This document shows positions 38,058-47,294 of a stretch of 64,000 nt of DNA, piece after piece; positions within the stretch are counted from its first letter, which is position 1; every line of letters starts with the position of its first letter. The translations under genes were made by a program, and so were the position numbers. The stretch comes from Burkholderia cenocepacia. Its GTDB lineage: Bacteria; Pseudomonadota; Gammaproteobacteria; Burkholderiales; Burkholderiaceae. Under the pieces are notes generated by a model, which was not told the DNA's origin, made no database searches, and saw only the letters and a list, made by a program, of their open reading frames with translations. The DNA lies in NCBI RefSeq assembly GCF_014211915.1, contig NZ_CP060040.1, forward strand, positions 1,612,001-1,676,000, read 5' to 3'.

Positions 38058-39713
38058 TCACTTCACCCACGCGAAGTAATACGACAACCAGATCGTCAAC
38101 GCCGCGCCGATCAGCGCCGCATACGGCATCAGGCTCAGCCATGGCGCGCGCTTCGGCACTTCCAGTTCCATATCGCGCTGCATCTGTGCGGGGAAACGGC
38201 CGCGATCTTGCCAGTAGTGGCGGAACAGGAACACCGGCACGATCAGCAGCATCGCGATCAGCCCGTTGCGCAGCGTGCCTTCGCCCTGCAGGTTCGCGCC
38301 CGCGCCGACGTAGACGAGGTTCGCGTAACCGCAGATCGCGCCGCCGACGAGCAGCCAGGTCGGGCAGCGAAACGGCCGATCCCAGTTGCCGCGATCCATC
38401 CGGTGGATCCAGCCCGACTGGAGATTCAGGAATACGAACAGCATGTAGCAGACGTTCGAGATCGACAGCACCGTCATGTAGTCCGACATCATCAGCAACA
38501 CGAGGTTGAAGCCGAGGTCGGTCCACATCGCGCGCGTGGGCGAGCCATGCTCGTTCACATGCGACAGGTACTTCGGCAGCCAGCCGTCGACCGATGCCTG
38601 GTACAGCGTGCGGGACGAACCCATCATCGACGTCATCACGATCAGCAGGATCGACAGCATCAACATCACGACGACCGCATTCGCGACCCACGCGCCGCCG
38701 CCGACGATCTTCGCCATCGCGGCCGCGACGCCGGTGCCGTCGCCGATCGACGGATCGAGCATCGCCTGCGTGCCGAGCGCGCCCTGGAACGCCATCGGCA
38801 CGAGCGTCATCACGACCAGACACAGTGCGCCCGACCAGAAGATCGCCTTCGCGGTGTCGCGACGTGGATCGCGGAACTCACGCGTGTAGCAGACGGCCGT
38901 CTCGAAACCGTACGAGGCCCAGCCAGCCATGAACATCGCGCCGAGCGCCATCGTCACGCCCTGCCCGTTCCACGAACCGAAGCTCGCGGCCGTGAGGTTG
39001 CCCTGCGCGTCGTGACCGAGCGGCAAGAGCGGGAGCAGGTTCGACATCGGCACGTCGCCGGTGACGAACGGTACGATGCCGACGATCAACAGCGGCGTGA
39101 GCGATGCAATGCCGAGAATGCGCTGCGTACGTGCAGCCTTCGACGCACCGCTGTGCTGAAGCTTGAACGTGATGAGAAGCAGAATCGTCGCGATGATGAA
39201 CGTCGCGTTGATCCGCAGGGACAGACCCGGCTTGATGAACCCGAGATCCGCAACCTTGAGCTGCCAGTGCAGCACCGCCGCATTGGCGGGAAAGAGACTC
39301 GTGAGCGCGTAGCTCGCCGCGAGGCCGCAGCCGAGTGCAAGCATCGGCGACCACGCGAGCCAGTTGCACCACACGGAAACCGGGGCAATCAGCTTGCTGT
39401 AACGCACCCAGCCAATCGCGCCATACACCGACGCGCCGCCCGATTTATGGGGAAATAGCCCGGATATTTCCGCATAAGTCGCGCTTTGAATCAGCCCCAT
39501 CGTGATCGCGGCGATCCAGATCGCCCACGCGGGCTGGCCGATCGTCGCGCATACGCCGCCGATCGTGAACAGCACGCCTGCCGGCACGCCGCTCGTCACC
39601 CAAAAAGCGTCTTTCCAGGTCAGGCCACGGTGCAGCGTATGGCCCGTCGAATCATGTGAGATGGTTGCCTCAACATCACTGGTGCGATTAGCACGCAGTC
39701 CTGCCTGACTCAT
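38058..39713 (-). CDS. APC-superfamily amino acid/amine permease
   Basis: A 551-residue secondary transporter with about 12 hydrophobic helices. The N-terminal signature WKDAFWVTSGVPAGVLFTIGG and QSATYAEISGLFPHKSGGASVYGAIG (in parts) is the APC substrate-binding helix 1 and 2 region; GWASYGFETAVCYTREFRDP is the conserved helix 6 to loop region. GGAGG precedes the ATG by six bases. It is the last gene of the long minus-strand betaine block, 225 bases after the betaine-binding protein. It may import a betaine, sarcosine or related amine, but the substrate cannot be read from the sequence. Confidence 0.8.
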   Translation of the reverse strand: MSQAGLRANRTSDVEATISHDSTGHTLHRGLTWKDAFWVTSGVPAGVLFTIGGVCATIGQPAWAIWIAAITMGLIQSATYAEISGLFPHKSGGASVYGAIGWVRYSKLIAPVSVWCNWLAWSPMLALGCGLAASYALTSLFPANAAVLHWQLKVADLGFIKPGLSLRINATFIIATILLLITFKLQHSGASKAARTQRILGIASLTPLLIVGIVPFVTGDVPMSNLLPLLPLGHDAQGNLTAASFGSWNGQGVTMALGAMFMAGWASYGFETAVCYTREFRDPRRDTAKAIFWSGALCLVVMTLVPMAFQGALGTQAMLDPSIGDGTGVAAAMAKIVGGGAWVANAVVVMLMLSILLIVMTSMMGSSRTLYQASVDGWLPKYLSHVNEHGSPTRAMWTDLGFNLVLLMMSDYMTVLSISNVCYMLFVFLNLQSGWIHRMDRGNWDRPFRCPTWLLVGGAICGYANLVYVGAGANLQGEGTLRNGLIAMLLIVPVFLFRHYWQDRGRFPAQMQRDMELEVPKRAPWLSLMPYAALIGAALTIWLSYYFAWVK

Positions 39714-39938
39714 CCAGTTCCTCCTCTCGATCAGTGTTAGCGCGTTGGCGCTTACGCTGCTCCGATACAAAGCAGATGACTCCGCACAAGGGCGCTAGTG
39801 TAACAACTTACGCGCTTTTTTGCAGAATCCGCAAAAGAATTTCGGGATATGGCCGCATTGCATCCTGATTGCTTCGGATTCCTGCATGCCATTCCCGGCG
39901 TATTTTTATGATGATTCGTACGACGTAGATCGAGGCGC

Positions 39939-40802
39939 TTACTGTGCGCCTTCCGTCCACGCATTCACGCGATCGGCATGCGCCGCAATCCACGCATCCG
40001 CGGCCGCTTCCGGCTTCGAGCCGTTCTGGATCGCCAGCATCACGCTGTCGATTTCACCCGGCTTCCACTGGAATTTCTTCAGGAACGCGACGACCGGCTT
40101 CGCCTTGGTTTCGAGGCCCGGATTCACGACGCTGTCGACGTGCTCGGCGCCGCCGAACACCTTCTTCGGATCCTCGAGGAAGCGCAGCTTCCACTTCGCG
40201 AACATCCAGTGCGGCGCCCAGCCGGTCACGATCACCGGCTTGTTCGCGCCGACCGAACGCGACAACTCGGCCGTCATCGCGCTGCCCGAGCTGGGCATCA
40301 GCGTGTAGTTCAGCCCGTAGCTCTTGATCGCGTCGTCGGTCTTGCGCATCACGCCGGCGCCCGCATCGATGCCGACGATCCGGCCGCCGAAGCTGCCCTT
40401 CTCCGCATTCAGGTCGTCGATGCTCTTCGCCTTCACGTACGCGGGTACGATCAGGCCGATCTTCGCATCGGGGAAATTCGCGCCGAGGTCGACGACCTTG
40501 GCCTTGTACTCGTCCCAGTACGAGCCGTGCGTGACCGGCAGCCACGCGGACAGCGTCGCATCGAGATCGCCGCGCGCGACGCCCTGCCACATGATCCCGG
40601 CGGCGACCGGCACGAGCTTGACCTCGTAGCCGAGCTTCTTCTCGATGACGCGGGCCGCGACGTTCGACGTCGCGACGCTGTCGTCCCAGCCTTCGACGTA
40701 GCCGATTTTCAGCGTCGGCTTCGTATCGGCCAGTGCCGATGCGCTCAATGCCACCATTGCCGACAGGGCGCCGGTCCACAACAGTTTTCCGAACAGTTTC
40801 AT
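39939..40802 (-). CDS. Glycine betaine-type ABC substrate-binding protein (OpuAC family)
   Basis: A 287-residue binding protein. Signal peptide to about residue 25 (SASALA). Mature part KPTLKIGYVEGWDDSVATSNVA; tryptophans in LSAWLPVTHGSYWDEY and VTGWAPHWMFAKWKLRF would form the aromatic box for the trimethylammonium group. It is shorter than, and different in subtype from, the two ChoX-type proteins at 15330 and 33166. AAGGAG precedes the ATG. It lies downstream of gbcB, separated by 134 bases with a hairpin. Again no permease/ATPase partner is present. Confidence 0.85.
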   Translation of the reverse strand: MKLFGKLLWTGALSAMVALSASALADTKPTLKIGYVEGWDDSVATSNVAARVIEKKLGYEVKLVPVAAGIMWQGVARGDLDATLSAWLPVTHGSYWDEYKAKVVDLGANFPDAKIGLIVPAYVKAKSIDDLNAEKGSFGGRIVGIDAGAGVMRKTDDAIKSYGLNYTLMPSSGSAMTAELSRSVGANKPVIVTGWAPHWMFAKWKLRFLEDPKKVFGGAEHVDSVVNPGLETKAKPVVAFLKKFQWKPGEIDSVMLAIQNGSKPEAAADAWIAAHADRVNAWTEGAQ

Positions 40803-40893
40803 GGTCGATCTCCTTGGTCTGCGCACCGTGCGCGTTGTCTCTCTAGGTTCTTCAACCACAAATCCGCGGTATCGTTGTTTTCCGACAGATGCT

Positions 40894-40918
40894 TGTCCGG
40901 ACGCGACGCGCCCGGACA
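40894..40918. terminator. Hairpin between gbcB and the betaine-binding protein gene
   Basis: TGTCCGG pairs perfectly with CCGGACA around an 11-base GC-rich loop, about 20 bases after the gbcB stop. No T-run follows on the minus strand, so it may be a partial terminator or an mRNA-stability element. Confidence 0.35.
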
Positions 40919-40936
40919 GCCGATGGCGTGCTTCGA

Positions 40937-42085
40937 CTACTTGTCGATCACGAGATCCGACAGCGGCTTGCTGCAGCACAGCAGCACCATCCCCTGGTCG
41001 ATCTCGCGCTGGCGGATACCGCCGTTGTGCTTCATCTCGACCTGCCCCGACACGAGCTTCACCTTGCAGGTGCCGCACATGCCCTGCGTGCACGAGGCGG
41101 GCAGCCGCACGCCCGACTGGCGCGCCGCGTCGAGCACGTGCTGCTCCGAGCCGCACGAAATCTCGCGGTTGCTCTTCGCGAAGCTGACCGTGTACTGCTT
41201 CGTCGCGGCGTCACCGCCTTCGACCGGCGGCACGAGTTCGGCGAGCACTTCGTCGCTCGCGGTCTGCGCGAGCGTTTCGAACGAGAAGCTTTCCTCGTGA
41301 TACTGCTTGCGATCGAAGCCGGCTTCGTCGAGCAGGTCGCGCACGGCCTTCATGTACGGCGCGGGGCCGCACGTGAAGATCTCGCGTTCCATGAAATCCG
41401 GCGCGATCAGCTTGAGCAGCGGCAGCGTCAGGAAGCCCGTGACGCCCGGCCAGTTGGTACGTGCGCCGACGCGCTCGACGACGAACGACGTGCGGAAATT
41501 CGTATGGTTCGACGCGATCAGGTCGAGCTCGCGCGCGAAGATGATGTCGTCAGGCGTACGTGCGCTGTGCACGAACAGGATGTCGCGATCCTCCGCGAGA
41601 TCGTGGTGCGCGCGGCTCATCGACATCAGCGGCGTGACGCCCGAGCCGGCCGACAGGAACAGGTACTTGCGCGCCGGATGCCGCGCGCAGGTGAATTCGC
41701 CGGCCGGGCCGAGCACGCGCACCGCCGCGCCCGGCTGCAGGTTGTCGTGCAGCCAGTTCGACACCTTGCCGCCCGGCACGCGCTTGACCGTGATCGAAAT
41801 CGTGTGCGGCCGCGCCGGCGACGACGAGATCGTGTAGCAGCGGTTGATCGTCTCGCCGTCGATGTCGAGCTCGAGCGTGATGAACTGCCCGGGCTCGAAC
41901 GAGAACGTGCGGCCCTGCGGCGAACGGAAGAAGAAACTCTTCACGTCGTGGGTTTCCTGCCGCACGTGGCAGCACACCAGCGTTTCCTCGACGTCGCTCG
42001 TCCAGCGCTCGGGCAGCGCGTTCCAGAACGCCGGGTGCGTCACCCGGCTGTCCGCCGGCTCGAAATTGGCCGCATCTCGCATCAT
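40937..42085 (-). CDS. gbcB: Glycine betaine monooxygenase reductase component
   Basis: A 382-residue electron-transfer protein: FAD-binding domain (about 38-140, RCYTISSSPARPHTISITVKR in part), NAD-binding domain (LSAGSGVTPLMSMSR; FTCGPAPYM) and a C-terminal plant-type [2Fe-2S] ferredoxin domain (CTQGMCGTC and, about 30 residues on, LLCCSKP). It reduces the Rieske oxygenase GbcA. ATG at 42085 with GGAG six bases upstream, 29 bases after gbcA. The gbcA-gbcB pair is the known betaine-to-dimethylglycine demethylase, producing formaldehyde. Confidence 0.9.
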   Translation of the reverse strand: MMRDAANFEPADSRVTHPAFWNALPERWTSDVEETLVCCHVRQETHDVKSFFFRSPQGRTFSFEPGQFITLELDIDGETINRCYTISSSPARPHTISITVKRVPGGKVSNWLHDNLQPGAAVRVLGPAGEFTCARHPARKYLFLSAGSGVTPLMSMSRAHHDLAEDRDILFVHSARTPDDIIFARELDLIASNHTNFRTSFVVERVGARTNWPGVTGFLTLPLLKLIAPDFMEREIFTCGPAPYMKAVRDLLDEAGFDRKQYHEESFSFETLAQTASDEVLAELVPPVEGGDAATKQYTVSFAKSNREISCGSEQHVLDAARQSGVRLPASCTQGMCGTCKVKLVSGQVEMKHNGGIRQREIDQGMVLLCCSKPLSDLVIDK

Positions 42086-42114
42086 GTCTTGCTCCGCTTG
42101 TTCGCTGCTCAGTA

Positions 42115-43356
42115 CTACGCGCCGGTTTTTTCGGCGAGCCGGCCGATATACCAGGCCGAGAATTTTTCGACGAGGCCTTCCGTGTACGGCGAATACGGGC
42201 CCGGCTCGTACGCGCTGCTGTTCGCGCCGCGCTGCGAGAATTCGACGAGCGCGCGATCCTGGTCGTTGGTCGCGTTCCACACGGCCGTGAGGTTCTTCAC
42301 GTCGTAGTCGATGCCTTCCTTCGCGTCCCTGTGCACGAGCCACTTCGTGCGCACGAGCGTCTTGCCGGCCGACAGCGGAATCACCGAGAACGTCACGATG
42401 TGATCGCTCATGAAGTGGTGCCACGAGTTCGGCTGCGTCCAGAACGACAGCCCGCCGAGGTCGGCCTTGTCGAAGCCGCCGAGCAGCTTCTTCGACGCGA
42501 CCTTCGCATCAAGCGTCTGCGATTCGCCGTGACGGTCGAGCGGCAGGCGCTGCGTGCGGAAACCCGTCACGTCGAGCAGCTTTTCGATTTCGGCGGACGG
42601 CAGGCCCATCTCGGCCCACTCCTTGCCGCGGCGCACGCAGGTTTCGGCGAACGCGTCCATGCCTTCGGCGTTCGCGTCGGAACGCTGGTAGCCGAAGCCG
42701 TATTCGTACAGCGAGATCGTGAGCTCCGGATGGTTCGCGACGCAGTGATAGCACTCGCGGTTGTTCTCCATCGTGAGCTTCCAGTTGCCTTCCTCGATGA
42801 TGTCGATCTGCGCGGCGATCTTCGTGTTCGGCAGATCGTGCGGCAGCAGGTACGGCTCCATCTCGGCGCGCATCTGCGCGAAATCGACCGGCGGCTCGTC
42901 GGCGAGGCAGATGAAGATCAGGCCCGCGAGATTCTCGACGTGCACCGACTTCAGGCTGTGCTTGCAGCGATCAAATTTCTCGCCCATGTGCTCGGCGAAC
43001 ATCAGCTGGCCCGTCAGGTTGTAGGTCCAGCTGTGGTACGGGCACACGATGTTGCCGACCGAGCCTTTATCTTCGTTGCACAGGCGCGCGCCGCGGTGAC
43101 GGCACACGTTGTGGAACGCGCGGATCGCCATGTCGTCGTCGCGCACGATCAGGATCGAATCGTTGCCCAGCTGCACCGTCACGTAATCGCCCGGCTCGGG
43201 AATGTCCGGTTCGATCGCCACCTGGATCCAGTGCTGGCGGAAAATCGCCTCCATGTCGAGCGCGAAGATGTCCTCGCTCGTGTAGAACGGTGCGTCGAGG
43301 CTGTGCCCTTCCTTGCGCCGCTCGATCAATGCACGAATGTCTGCCGATACTTTCAT
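42115..43356 (-). CDS. gbcA: Glycine betaine monooxygenase oxygenase component (Rieske)
   Basis: A 413-residue Rieske non-haem iron oxygenase. The [2Fe-2S] ligands are C85/H87 in NVCRHRG and C105/H108 in CPYHSW. The mononuclear iron site is around NRECYHCVANHPEL with a later aspartate. It removes one methyl group of glycine betaine as formaldehyde, giving dimethylglycine. The start MKVSADIRAL follows GGAG; the longer in-frame reading lacks support. Located 53 bases after etfB in the long minus-strand block. Confidence 0.9.
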   Translation of the reverse strand: MKVSADIRALIERRKEGHSLDAPFYTSEDIFALDMEAIFRQHWIQVAIEPDIPEPGDYVTVQLGNDSILIVRDDDMAIRAFHNVCRHRGARLCNEDKGSVGNIVCPYHSWTYNLTGQLMFAEHMGEKFDRCKHSLKSVHVENLAGLIFICLADEPPVDFAQMRAEMEPYLLPHDLPNTKIAAQIDIIEEGNWKLTMENNRECYHCVANHPELTISLYEYGFGYQRSDANAEGMDAFAETCVRRGKEWAEMGLPSAEIEKLLDVTGFRTQRLPLDRHGESQTLDAKVASKKLLGGFDKADLGGLSFWTQPNSWHHFMSDHIVTFSVIPLSAGKTLVRTKWLVHRDAKEGIDYDVKNLTAVWNATNDQDRALVEFSQRGANSSAYEPGPYSPYTEGLVEKFSAWYIGRLAEKTGA

Positions 43357-43409
43357 CGTTTGCTCCGGATTCCTTGCATCCCTGGGTTGCTTGCCGACAG
43401 GCATCAAAA

Positions 43410-44195
43410 TCAGTAGTCGATGAGCTGATGCTCGCGCAAATACGCGAGGATCACTTGTGCTTTTTCGACCGAACTCCCTTCATTTACGACGTTGCCGCCG
43501 CGGCTTTCGGTCGTCGTCGCGGACAGCATCCGGGCATGCCCGGAGCGCTTCTCGGCAGCGACCAGCCTTACGGGTTTACGCTCGACCGGGCCGACCGTCC
43601 ACGCGGTGGCGTCGGCGTCCGTGCCGGGGGCCGCGAGCGCCGGCCGGATCGTGCCGGCGCGCAGCCGCGCATACGCATAGCGCGGCTCGACACCCGCGAG
43701 CGGATGGACGGCGACGACGGCCGGGAGCGCCGCGTCGACACGCCGCCGCAGCCCTTTCGGCAAAAATTGCCGGACCGCGGCACGACCGCCCTCGATCGTC
43801 ACGTCGACGGCCGAGCCGACGAGCGGATAGCCGAGTGCCGCGGCGACGCGGTACGGCAGCATCCCGGTGTCGTACGCGCCCTCGGCGCGCGTGCCGGTCA
43901 GCACGAGGTCGTAGCCTTCGAGACGCGCGGCGAGCGCGTGCACGGCATCATCGCCGTCGCGGCAGGCCAGCACCTCGACCTCCCGCGCACCGAGCGCGAG
44001 ATACTCGGCCAGCGCCGAATTCGCGGGGTCGCCCGCGTGGATCACGTCGAGCGTCGCGCGATGCTGCTCGGCGAGCTGGCGGCCGGTTTCGAGCGCGGCC
44101 GCATCGTTGCGGCTGTAGCGCGCGACGCCGCTGACCGGATGCCGGCCGACGGACACGAGCACCGCGATGCGTTGCAAGGGGCGAGGGGCGTTCAT
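43410..44195 (-). CDS. etfB: Electron transfer flavoprotein beta-type subunit of the dimethylglycine pathway
   Basis: A 261-residue ETF-beta-like protein. It opens with RIAVLVSVGRHP, has the conserved region ALGAREVEVLACRDGDDAV and DLVLTGTRAEGAYDTGMLPYRVA, and ends in a C-terminal arm (SSVEKAQVILAYLREHQLIDY in part) that wraps the alpha subunit. It is divergent from housekeeping ETF and belongs to the copy found beside dgcAB in pseudomonads. Its start overlaps the etfA stop by four bases. It should carry electrons from dimethylglycine demethylation. Confidence 0.85.
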   Translation of the reverse strand: MNAPRPLQRIAVLVSVGRHPVSGVARYSRNDAAALETGRQLAEQHRATLDVIHAGDPANSALAEYLALGAREVEVLACRDGDDAVHALAARLEGYDLVLTGTRAEGAYDTGMLPYRVAAALGYPLVGSAVDVTIEGGRAAVRQFLPKGLRRRVDAALPAVVAVHPLAGVEPRYAYARLRAGTIRPALAAPGTDADATAWTVGPVERKPVRLVAAEKRSGHARMLSATTTESRGGNVVNEGSSVEKAQVILAYLREHQLIDY

Positions 44196-45361
44196 GCGGC
44201 GACTCCTTCGGGTTCACGGGTACCGACCGCGGCCGGCGATTCGCCGCGCGCGGCCCGCGCGGCCTGGACCTGTTCGATCAGCGCGGCGATCGTCGCCTGC
44301 GCGTCGCCGACCACCGTCAGGTTCGCGCGCTTCGCGATCGGCGCGCTGCCGTCGAGGTTGACCGCGATCACGTGGCGGCAGTCCTTGATCCCCTGCAAAT
44401 GCTGCACCGCGCCCGAGATGCCGAACGCGATGTACACGCTCGCCTCGACCGTCTTGCCGGTCGCGCCGACCTGCTTGTCGCGCGTGAAGTGGCCGTTGTC
44501 GACCGCGACGCGGCTCGCGCCGATCGCCGCGCCGAATACGCCGGCCAGCCGCTCGAACGCGCCGATGTCGGACACGCCGTTACCGGCCGACACGATGAAG
44601 TCGGCCTCCTCGAGCGCGACCTGGGCTGCGTCGATTTCATCGAGGCCGAGATCGCGGTACGGCTGCGCGGCGTCATGCGCGGGGCGGATGAAATCGGCGG
44701 CCAGGCGTTCGCCCGCGCCGACGAACGGCAGCTTCGCGTCCACCGCGTTCTGCGCGAGCAGGATCACGTCGGGCAGCGCACGGGTCGCGAACGCACGCCC
44801 CGCCTGCGCATACGCGCCCACGTGCTTCGCGTCGATTTCGACGACGTGGGTCGCGACGCTGGCGCCGGCGGCCGCCGCGTAGCGCCGGCCGAGATCGCCG
44901 TCGCCCGTCGCGTTGTCCGGCACGAACACGTGTTTCGGTGCGAGTGCGGCCACGCAGGCCTGCAATGCTTGCAGTTCGCTTTCGGGATCGAACGCGCGGC
45001 GATCGAAGCCGGCCAGCTCGATCAGCTTGTCGACGCCGAGTTCCGCGACGTCATCCTTCAGTTCGCCGAACGCCAGCAGCGCGACTTCCGTCTGCGCATC
45101 GGCGAGCACCGCGGCGGCGGCGATCGCCTGTCGTGAATGGTCGTCGAGCGCGCCGCGTTCGCCATGGGCGACCACCAGCATCACGTGCTTGGGGTCCTGC
45201 AGCGCGCGGCGCGGCTTCGCGGCCGCGGCGCCATGACCGTGCGCGGACCATTGCGCGGCGTTCGCATCGGCGCTGCCTTCCTCGCCGAGCGTGATGCGCT
45301 TCAGGCCGGCGGCCGTGATGATGAACGGCCGGCGCGGATCGATTCGTTTGATCGTATTCAT
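44192..45361 (-). CDS. etfA: Electron transfer flavoprotein alpha-type subunit of the dimethylglycine pathway
   Basis: A 389-residue ETF-alpha-like protein. The C-terminal FAD domain is diagnostic: DFIVSAGNGVSD, AVDNGHFTRDKQVGATGKTV and GISGAVQHLQGIKDCRHVIAVN (in parts). The N-terminus (first 75 residues) is an extension not found in the housekeeping protein. It starts four bases after the dgcB stop and overlaps etfB, so dgcB-etfA-etfB is translationally coupled. Confidence 0.86.
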   Translation of the reverse strand: MNTIKRIDPRRPFIITAAGLKRITLGEEGSADANAAQWSAHGHGAAAAKPRRALQDPKHVMLVVAHGERGALDDHSRQAIAAAAVLADAQTEVALLAFGELKDDVAELGVDKLIELAGFDRRAFDPESELQALQACVAALAPKHVFVPDNATGDGDLGRRYAAAAGASVATHVVEIDAKHVGAYAQAGRAFATRALPDVILLAQNAVDAKLPFVGAGERLAADFIRPAHDAAQPYRDLGLDEIDAAQVALEEADFIVSAGNGVSDIGAFERLAGVFGAAIGASRVAVDNGHFTRDKQVGATGKTVEASVYIAFGISGAVQHLQGIKDCRHVIAVNLDGSAPIAKRANLTVVGDAQATIAALIEQVQAARAARGESPAAVGTREPEGVAA

Positions 45362-45365
45362 CGAT

Positions 45366-47291
45366 TCACTCCAGCGAGGCGGCGACGAGTTCGGCGACGT
45401 CGAGCACGTCGGGGCGCGGGCCCACGACGCCTTCGAGCATGGCCGTGCAATTCGGGCAAGCCACCGCGACCACGTCCGCGCCGATCGTGCGCGCGTCGGC
45501 GATGCGGATGTCCGGAATACGCTGCTTGCCGGGGATGTCGGTCAGCGGCGCACCGCCGCCACCGCCGCAGCAGCGGCCGCGAATGCCGTTGCGCTCCATC
45601 TCGACGACCTGGATGCCGATCGTCTTCAGCAGCTTGCGCGGCGCTTCCGTCTCGCCGTTGTAGCGGCCGAGATAGCACGGATCGTGATACGTGGTGCGCT
45701 TCTCCTGCAGCGCCTCGACCGCCTTCGGCGCGATCTTGCCGCTGTCGGCCAGTTCGGCCAGATAGGTCGTGTGATGCTTGACCGTCACGCGCAGCCCGAG
45801 CGCGCGGTATTCGTTGCGCAGGCTATGCATCACGTGCGGGTCGGCCGTCACGATCTGCCGGTACGACAGCGTGCCGAGCGTGCCGATCAGGCGCTTCGCC
45901 ATCTGCTGGAACGTCGCTTCGTCGCCGAGCCGGCGCGCGACGTCGCCCGTGTCGGTTTCGGTCGCGCCGAGCACCGCGTAATCGACGCCGGCCTTGTTCA
46001 GCACCTTCACGAACGCGCGCAGCGTGCGCTGGTAACGCATGTCGAACGCGCCTTCGCCCGCGACGAACAGCACGTCGACCGGCTTGCCCGGCTGCGCGAC
46101 CGGCGCGCTCAGGTCCACCGACCAGTCGTAGCGCGCGGCCGTGTCGTAGCCGCCCATCGTGCCGGTCTCGCGCAGGTTCGCGAGCACTTCCTGGCCCTTG
46201 CCCGGCACCGTGCCGTGCACGAGCGTGCGGTTGCGGCGCATGTCGACGATCGCGTCGACGTGTTCGATCAGCATCGGGCACTCCTGCACGCACGCGCGGC
46301 AGGTGGTGCACGACCACAGCGTCTGTTCCTCGATCAGGCCCGACACGATCGGGCCGTTCGGTTCGCCGCGATGCTGGCCGACCGGGATGCCCGGCGACGG
46401 GCTGCCCGCGTATGCCGCATCGGAGCCGCCGGCCATCCCGACGACGAGATCCTGGATCAGCTTCTTCGGGTTCAGCGGCTGGCCCGACGCGAACGCGGGG
46501 CATGCGGCCTCGCACTTGCCGCACTGCACGCATGCGTCGAAGCTCAGCAACTGGTTCCAGCGGAATTCGACCGGCTTCGCGACGCCGTACTCCTGATGCT
46601 CGATGTCCGGCAGCTTCAGTGCGGTCGGCGGCGTGGCCGTGCCGTTACCGGTGAACGATTCGCGCGTGGCCGCGAAACGCTCCTGACGCGGGTGGAACGC
46701 GAGATGCAGCAGCCCGGCGATCGCATGCTTCATCGGGCCGCCCTTCGCGGCGCCGACCGTCATCGTGAATGCGCCGATGCCGATCAGCAGCGCGCAGAGC
46801 ACCGCGAACGCGCCCGACATCGCGCCGGTCGGCACCAGCATGAACAGCACGAGGCCGAGCGCGAACGAACCGAGCAGCCAGGGCAGCGTATTCCACGGGC
46901 CGCGCGACAGGCGCGCCGGCACGTCCTTCGCCGCGCGTCGACGCCACACGAACACCGCGCCGACCAGCATCGCGAGCGCCGCGAGGAAGATCAGCTTGTC
47001 GAGCCACGGCGAGTAGATCGCGAGGCCGTAGTTGACGAACACCAGCGCGAGCGCGCCGATCGCGCCGCCGGCGGTCGCGACGTGGGTCTTCGCGATGTAC
47101 GGATCGCGGGCGACCACGTGGTGCAGGTCGACGAAATAACGCTTCGGAATCGCGAACAGGTTCGCGACGCCGAACGAGCCGGGCGCCGTGGCGCGGCCCA
47201 GACGCCAGTAGGACGAGCGCTTCGCGACCGCGAACGCGAGCCCCGCCACCGACAGCCACAACAGGGCGGTAATGAGGAAGGACGGGTTCAT
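45366..47291 (-). CDS. dgcB: Membrane iron-sulfur oxidoreductase of dimethylglycine catabolism
   Basis: A 641-residue protein. The N-terminal part has about five transmembrane helices (residues 1-190), then two ferredoxin-type cluster motifs (CVQCGKCEAACP and CTTCRACVQECP) and two cysteine-rich CCG domains with GRCCGGGGGAPL near the end, as in heterodisulfide-reductase D subunits. It probably moves electrons between the ETF pair and the quinone pool. In Pseudomonas dgcA and dgcB are both needed for growth on dimethylglycine. Three bases separate it from dgcA. Confidence 0.88.
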   Translation of the reverse strand: MNPSFLITALLWLSVAGLAFAVAKRSSYWRLGRATAPGSFGVANLFAIPKRYFVDLHHVVARDPYIAKTHVATAGGAIGALALVFVNYGLAIYSPWLDKLIFLAALAMLVGAVFVWRRRAAKDVPARLSRGPWNTLPWLLGSFALGLVLFMLVPTGAMSGAFAVLCALLIGIGAFTMTVGAAKGGPMKHAIAGLLHLAFHPRQERFAATRESFTGNGTATPPTALKLPDIEHQEYGVAKPVEFRWNQLLSFDACVQCGKCEAACPAFASGQPLNPKKLIQDLVVGMAGGSDAAYAGSPSPGIPVGQHRGEPNGPIVSGLIEEQTLWSCTTCRACVQECPMLIEHVDAIVDMRRNRTLVHGTVPGKGQEVLANLRETGTMGGYDTAARYDWSVDLSAPVAQPGKPVDVLFVAGEGAFDMRYQRTLRAFVKVLNKAGVDYAVLGATETDTGDVARRLGDEATFQQMAKRLIGTLGTLSYRQIVTADPHVMHSLRNEYRALGLRVTVKHHTTYLAELADSGKIAPKAVEALQEKRTTYHDPCYLGRYNGETEAPRKLLKTIGIQVVEMERNGIRGRCCGGGGGAPLTDIPGKQRIPDIRIADARTIGADVVAVACPNCTAMLEGVVGPRPDVLDVAELVAASLE

Positions 47292-47294
47292 CTT

